DNA from: Sedimentisphaera sp050251615
GTDB lineage: Bacteria > Planctomycetota > Phycisphaerae > Sedimentisphaerales > Sedimentisphaeraceae
NCBI GenBank assembly: GCA_050251615.1
Contig: JBFWMM010000017.1
Location: forward strand, 1 to 50,981
Reading direction: 5' to 3'
Length of the DNA: 50,981 bases
Notes under the pieces: generated by a model
Told to the model about the DNA's origin: nothing
The model's input: the letters and a program-made list of their open reading frames with translations, nothing else
Database searches by the model: none
Shown: positions 50,971-50,981 of the stretch, one piece after another
Layout: each line of letters opens with the position of its first letter
Numbering within the stretch: the stretch's first letter is position 1
Made by a program: the position numbers and the translations under genes

Positions 50971-50981
50971 CTGCTTTCTGC

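Noticed and set aside
1..50981. CRISPR array, prophage or complete insertion sequence
   Set aside because: No regularly spaced repeat-spacer units, phage structural genes or transposase were seen; the dispersed repeats lack coding content.

Overview
The window looks like one scaffold of a metagenome-assembled or draft genome. It holds three runs of exactly 100 N (5931-6030, 28915-29014, 36293-36392). The last run is flanked by identical 127-base copies, which points to an assembler k-mer overlap. Gene content suggests an anaerobic, polysaccharide-degrading member of the Planctomycetes/PVC group, most likely Phycisphaerae (Sedimentisphaerales-like). The evidence is an ECF sigma factor paired with an anti-sigma protein that carries a DUF1559/pseudopilin-like C-terminus with an H-X10-DG motif, an oxygen-detoxification operon typical of anaerobes, pyruvate formate-lyase, GLUG-repeat surface proteins and many secreted single-gene carbohydrate-active enzymes. 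The taxonomic assignment is inference.

Layout. 14-3215: two divergent alkaline-phosphatase-superfamily phosphohydrolases sharing a promoter region. 3534-6902 (minus strand): a PerR-like repressor followed by rubrerythrin, flavodiiron protein, superoxide reductase, ferritin and a second ferritin-like protein. These probably form one operon, driven by a near-consensus promoter at 7145-7173 and preceded by an unusual purine-rich leader of tandem tetraloop hairpins. 7481-11540: a His-rich membrane protein, a beta-propeller lipoprotein, purH and tRNA-Leu(TAA). 11688-18121: GH51 arabinofuranosidase, the ECF sigma/anti-sigma pair, rpe and a large GLUG-repeat secreted protein. 18283-22284: pyruvate formate-lyase, a DUF4143 relic with a perfect 19-bp inverted repeat, and a folK-deoxynucleoside kinase fusion. 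22310-27270: panC, pdxB, PBP2 and a membrane protein.

27345-36156: GH43 and GH31 (a minus-strand pair), three membrane proteins including an LptF/LptG permease, CE8 pectinesterase and GH29 fucosidase. 36620-41740: a small membrane protein; folE, a double-domain PTPS/QueD-like protein and an SDR epimerase overlapping at their start and stop codons; then aspA and truA. 41895-50970: a GH99-like protein with a CBM9-like tail, an RRM protein behind a probable H-type pseudoknot leader, GH115 glucuronidase, an S9 peptidase, a ZIP transporter and trmB.

How it works together. GH51, GH43, GH31, GH115, CE8, GH29 and the GH99-like enzyme are all exported and together could strip side chains from arabinoglucuronoxylan, xyloglucan and pectin. 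They are scattered as single genes or pairs with their own promoters and no SusCD-like system. Dispersed intergenic repeats (mosaic blocks and GGGCAGGTT hairpins) occupy many of the spacers. The least explained elements are two structured mRNA leaders (6935-7137 minus strand; 43781-43857 plus strand).
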